Part shown: piece after piece, positions 61,429 through 64,000 of the stretch
Position numbering within the stretch: position 1 is the first letter of the stretch
Layout of the letters: each line of letters starts with the position of its first letter
Source: Njordibacter sp937773555
Lineage (GTDB): Bacteria; Pseudomonadota; Gammaproteobacteria; Pseudomonadales; Balneatricaceae
DNA length: 64,000 nucleotides
NCBI RefSeq assembly: GCF_047730085.1
Contig: NZ_CP159830.1
Location: 1,550,001-1,614,000, forward strand
Reading direction: 5' to 3'
Notes under the pieces: generated by a model
What the model was told of the DNA's origin: nothing
The model's input: the letters and a program-made list of their open reading frames with translations, nothing else
The model's database searches: none
Made by a program: the position numbers and the translations under genes

Positions 61429-62547
61429 CTATGAATTACGTTTATGCAACACCACACCGCATTCGGTATGATGGGTATATGGAAACTGGTCAAATAAAGC
61501 CAAGCGTTTTAGCACGTGAGTTTGCTTGAGTTCTTGTAAGTTTTCTAGCAAGGTGTCCGGGTTGCAAGAAATGTAAACCACCTGATCAAATTGCTGCACT
61601 AATGCTAACGTTTCTTGGTCTAACCCTGCTCTGGGCGGATCGACTAAAATAGTGCCAAAATTAAAGCTGCTTAAATCTACATCAGCTAAGCGCCTAAAGG
61701 CACGCACACCCGCCAAGGCTTGAGTCATTTCTTCGCTGGACAGACGCACAATAGTGACATTATCAATGCCATTTTCAATCAGATTAACATGGGCGGAGTT
61801 AACCGAAGACTTAGCAATTTCGGTGGCCATTACTTTGCGAAACTGTGCGGCTAAAGGCACAGTGAAGTTGCCATTACCACAGTACAACTCCAACAAATCT
61901 GGTTTATCCATGGGGCCAAAACGCTCGACATTTTCACAAGCCCAAGAGATCATTTTTTCATTAACACCCGCATTAGGTTGAGTAAATGCGTTCTCTACCT
62001 GCTGATAATGATACTTTCGCCCTCGCACTTCGAGAGTTTCCATAATGTAGCCAATACCCAACACATGCTTTTGTTTTCGCGCTCGACCAATAATATTAAT
62101 ACCCAGTTCAATACGCAGGGCGTCAGCAAGAGCTAACCAATCATCTCCTAGTTGCTTATGGTACAAAAGACTGACAAGAACTTCACCACGTTGGCTGCTT
62201 AAAAAATCTATTTGGAATAACTTTTTACTCAACACAGGCGACGCTTTAATGCCTGCCAGTAGGGGTATCATTAGGTCATTTATTGGCTCACTGGCTTGAG
62301 GAAAAGACTCTATGCGAATGGGCTGATATTTATTACCTGGTGGAAACATAGCATAAAATAAGTCATCCCCCTCGTGCCACATACGAAATTCTGCCCGCAT
62401 GCGATAATTTTCTGGCTTAGATGAGAATACGTCTAACACAAGGCCTGAGGCAAAACTGCCTAACTCATCAAAGCGACGCCTAATCTGTTCACTTTTAGCG
62501 TCTAGTAGGGCTTGGTATTGTTGCGGTTCTATAGGCTCAAGTGCCAC
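61429..62547 (-). CDS. trmA: tRNA (uracil-5-)-methyltransferase
   Basis: SAM-dependent methylation of U54 in the T-loop. Motifs: FRMWHEGDDLFYAMFPPG, LELYCGNGNFTVPLAAQF (SAM site), ATEIAKSSVNSAHVNLIENG, ILVDPPRAGLDQET and the nucleophile Cys in VVYISCNPDTLLENL. 372 aa, matching E. coli TrmA. Divergent from metG by 194 nt; mrp follows 10 nt after its stop. Confidence 0.96.
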   Translation of the reverse strand: MALEPIEPQQYQALLDAKSEQIRRRFDELGSFASGLVLDVFSSKPENYRMRAEFRMWHEGDDLFYAMFPPGNKYQPIRIESFPQASEPINDLMIPLLAGIKASPVLSKKLFQIDFLSSQRGEVLVSLLYHKQLGDDWLALADALRIELGINIIGRARKQKHVLGIGYIMETLEVRGRKYHYQQVENAFTQPNAGVNEKMISWACENVERFGPMDKPDLLELYCGNGNFTVPLAAQFRKVMATEIAKSSVNSAHVNLIENGIDNVTIVRLSSEEMTQALAGVRAFRRLADVDLSSFNFGTILVDPPRAGLDQETLALVQQFDQVVYISCNPDTLLENLQELKQTHVLKRLALFDQFPYTHHTECGVVLHKRNS

Positions 62548-62741
62548 AAACCTGCTCCTTAAACTGGGATCTGTTATTAGTGTGGATTATAGCAGGGCAA
62601 ACGGGCATAAACATATAATCCTGCACTCTTAGAGGAGAAACTATAGGCGTACAGTCCAATGTTTTGTACAATGGTGGCCGAAACATCAAATCCACTAGTT
62701 TGCGCTCCATTTAGCGCCCTTAAGACACTTGAATCTAACCC

Positions 62742-64000
62742 ATGACTACTACTCGCGAAATACTTGTAACCAGCGCATTACCTTATGCCAACGGCTCTAT
62801 TCATCTTGGCCATATGCTGGAGTACATTCAAACTGATATCTGGGTGAGATTCCAGCGTCACACTGGCAATAGCTGCCACTATGTATGTGCAGACGATGCA
62901 CATGGCACAGCGATTATGTTGCGTGCCGAACAAGAGGGTATTACATCCGAACAGTTAATTGCCAAGGTACAAGCAGAACACGAGCAAGATTTTAGTAATT
63001 TTAATGTTTCTTTTGACAACTTTTATTCAACTCACTCCCCTGAAAACCGTGAATTCTCAGAATACATTTATAGAGCCTGCGAGGCCAAGGGCCATATTGC
63101 TTCACGAACTATTACGCAAGCTTTCGACCCAGAAAAGCAATTATTTTTGGCTGACCGATTTATTAAAGGCACCTGTCCAAAGTGTAAAACAGAAGATCAG
63201 TATGGCGATAACTGTGAGTCTTGCGGAGCCACCTACTCTCCGTCTGATTTAATTAATCCTAAATCAGCGATTTCTGGCGCAACACCTATTCAAAAAGACT
63301 CCACTCACCTATTTTTTAAACTTCCAGACTTTGAGGAATTGCTGAAGCAATGGACCCGAAGTGGTAGCTTACAGAGTGAAATCGCTAATAAACTAGCTGA
63401 ATGGCTAGATTCTGGCCTACAGGAGTGGGACATCAGCAGAGATGCACCCTATTTTGGTTTTGAAATACCAGGTCAAAAAAATAAGTTCTTTTATGTATGG
63501 TTAGACGCACCAATTGGCTATATGGCTAGTTTCAAAAACTTATGCGATCGCACAGAAAAACTGGACTTTGACCATTATTGGAATAAAAACTCAAATACTG
63601 AGCTGTACCATTTTATTGGTAAAGACATTATAAACTTCCACGGTCTTTTTTGGCCTGCTATGTTACATGCTGCTGACTTCCGCACACCTACGGCTGTTTA
63701 CGCACATGGTTTTTTAACTGTGAATGGCCAAAAAATGTCTAAGTCTCGTGGCACTTTTATTAAAGCCGGTACTTATTTACGCCACCTTAACCCAGAATAT
63801 TTGCGTTACTATTTTGCAGCCAAACTCAATAACAAAGTTGATGACATAGACTTAAACCTAGAAGATTTCGTACAACGAGTCAATTCAGACTTAGTGGGTA
63901 AGGTGGTGAATATTGCCAGCCGCAGTGCGGGCTTCATTAGTAAGAAATTTAATGGTCAACTTAGTAGTGCTGTAAGTGAAGCCGAATTGCTTAATGCATT
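62742..64000 (+). CDS. metG: methionyl-tRNA synthetase, N-terminal part (runs off the window)
   Basis: About 419 codons are present, open to the last base. Starts MTTTREILVTSALPYANG with the HIGH-type motif SIHLGHML (residues 20-27). The zinc knuckle CPKC ... CESCGATYSP is at about residues 144-161, and the KMSKS loop NGQKMSKSRGTFIKAG appears near residue 330. The tRNA-binding helical domain begins before the window ends. Divergent from trmA. The remaining C-terminal third is outside the window. Confidence 0.95.
   Translation, partial: MTTTREILVTSALPYANGSIHLGHMLEYIQTDIWVRFQRHTGNSCHYVCADDAHGTAIMLRAEQEGITSEQLIAKVQAEHEQDFSNFNVSFDNFYSTHSPENREFSEYIYRACEAKGHIASRTITQAFDPEKQLFLADRFIKGTCPKCKTEDQYGDNCESCGATYSPSDLINPKSAISGATPIQKDSTHLFFKLPDFEELLKQWTRSGSLQSEIANKLAEWLDSGLQEWDISRDAPYFGFEIPGQKNKFFYVWLDAPIGYMASFKNLCDRTEKLDFDHYWNKNSNTELYHFIGKDIINFHGLFWPAMLHAADFRTPTAVYAHGFLTVNGQKMSKSRGTFIKAGTYLRHLNPEYLRYYFAAKLNNKVDDIDLNLEDFVQRVNSDLVGKVVNIASRSAGFISKKFNGQLSSAVSEAELLNA

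Noticed and set aside
1..64000. CRISPR arrays, tRNA or rRNA genes, insertion sequences, prophage
   Set aside because: No regularly spaced repeats, no T-loop/acceptor signature in intergenic sequence, no transposase or integrase frames seen by eye; a covariance-model scan was not possible.

Overview
The window reads as a chromosomal segment of a heterotrophic gammaproteobacterium of the Pseudomonadales/Oceanospirillales type, AT-leaning and gene-dense. The placement rests on gene order: leuC-leuD-leuB-asd-fimV-truA-trpF-(trpB-trpA)-accD-folC-dedD-cvpA-purF-metZ, tal next to an rssC/rssB-like pair and mlaA, and purM-purN divergent from a DUF2066 gene with perM and hda behind it. These are arrangements known from Pseudomonas and relatives. 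I saw no rRNA, tRNA, insertion sequence, prophage or CRISPR array. A marine lifestyle is only an inference, from the catabolic gene content.

Layout. 1-15.5 kb: one long minus-strand block for leucine, aspartate-family, tryptophan, malonyl-CoA, folate and purine synthesis plus tRNA pseudouridylation and FimV, opened by a divergent LysR regulator. 16.6-25.6 kb: a GbdR/GlxA-like AraC regulator followed by a cobalamin-dependent one-carbon module (corrinoid protein, DUF1638 protein, small 'virulence factor' protein, MetF-like reductase, methyl-THF:corrinoid methyltransferase, RACo-like reactivase, M50 membrane protease), then folD. The substrate-specific methyltransferase (MttB type) is absent. 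25.6-27.7 kb: a Tag-like glycosylase and glyA. 28.1-30.6 kb: a bufferin-type RiPP operon (DUF2282 precursor, DUF692/MNIO enzyme, DUF2063 partner, DoxX). 30.6-32.0 kb: nfeD/qmcA.

32.2-38.4 kb: thiM, then a seven-gene purine catabolism operon (puuE-uraD-alc-allA-puuD-hiuH-gntR) carrying urate to glyoxylate and urea, with a perfect palindrome just before puuE. 38.7-46.2 kb: rhlE, a sulfurtransferase, an AcoR-like regulator with degenerate ATPase motifs, an XRE regulator abutting a cytoplasmic PhnD-like ligand-binding protein, and a fatty acid desaturase. 46.3-50.4 kb: azlC-azlD-ghrA-dusA-tal. 50.4-55.8 kb: rssC-rssB-like signalling (RssB with a pseudo-receiver), mlaA, hda, perM, DUF2066. 56.0-59.9 kb: purM-purN-DUF3108 and a TolC-like protein. 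60.0-64.0 kb: dcd, mrp, trmA, and divergent metG running off the end.

How it fits together: methyl groups entering the corrinoid protein can pass to THF, be oxidised by MetF and FolD, and feed GlyA. The purine pathway yields glyoxylate, which GhrA could reduce. The most interesting stretches are the corrinoid module without its methyltransferase, the bufferin operon, the XRE/PhnD-like pair, and two regulators that have lost canonical catalytic residues.
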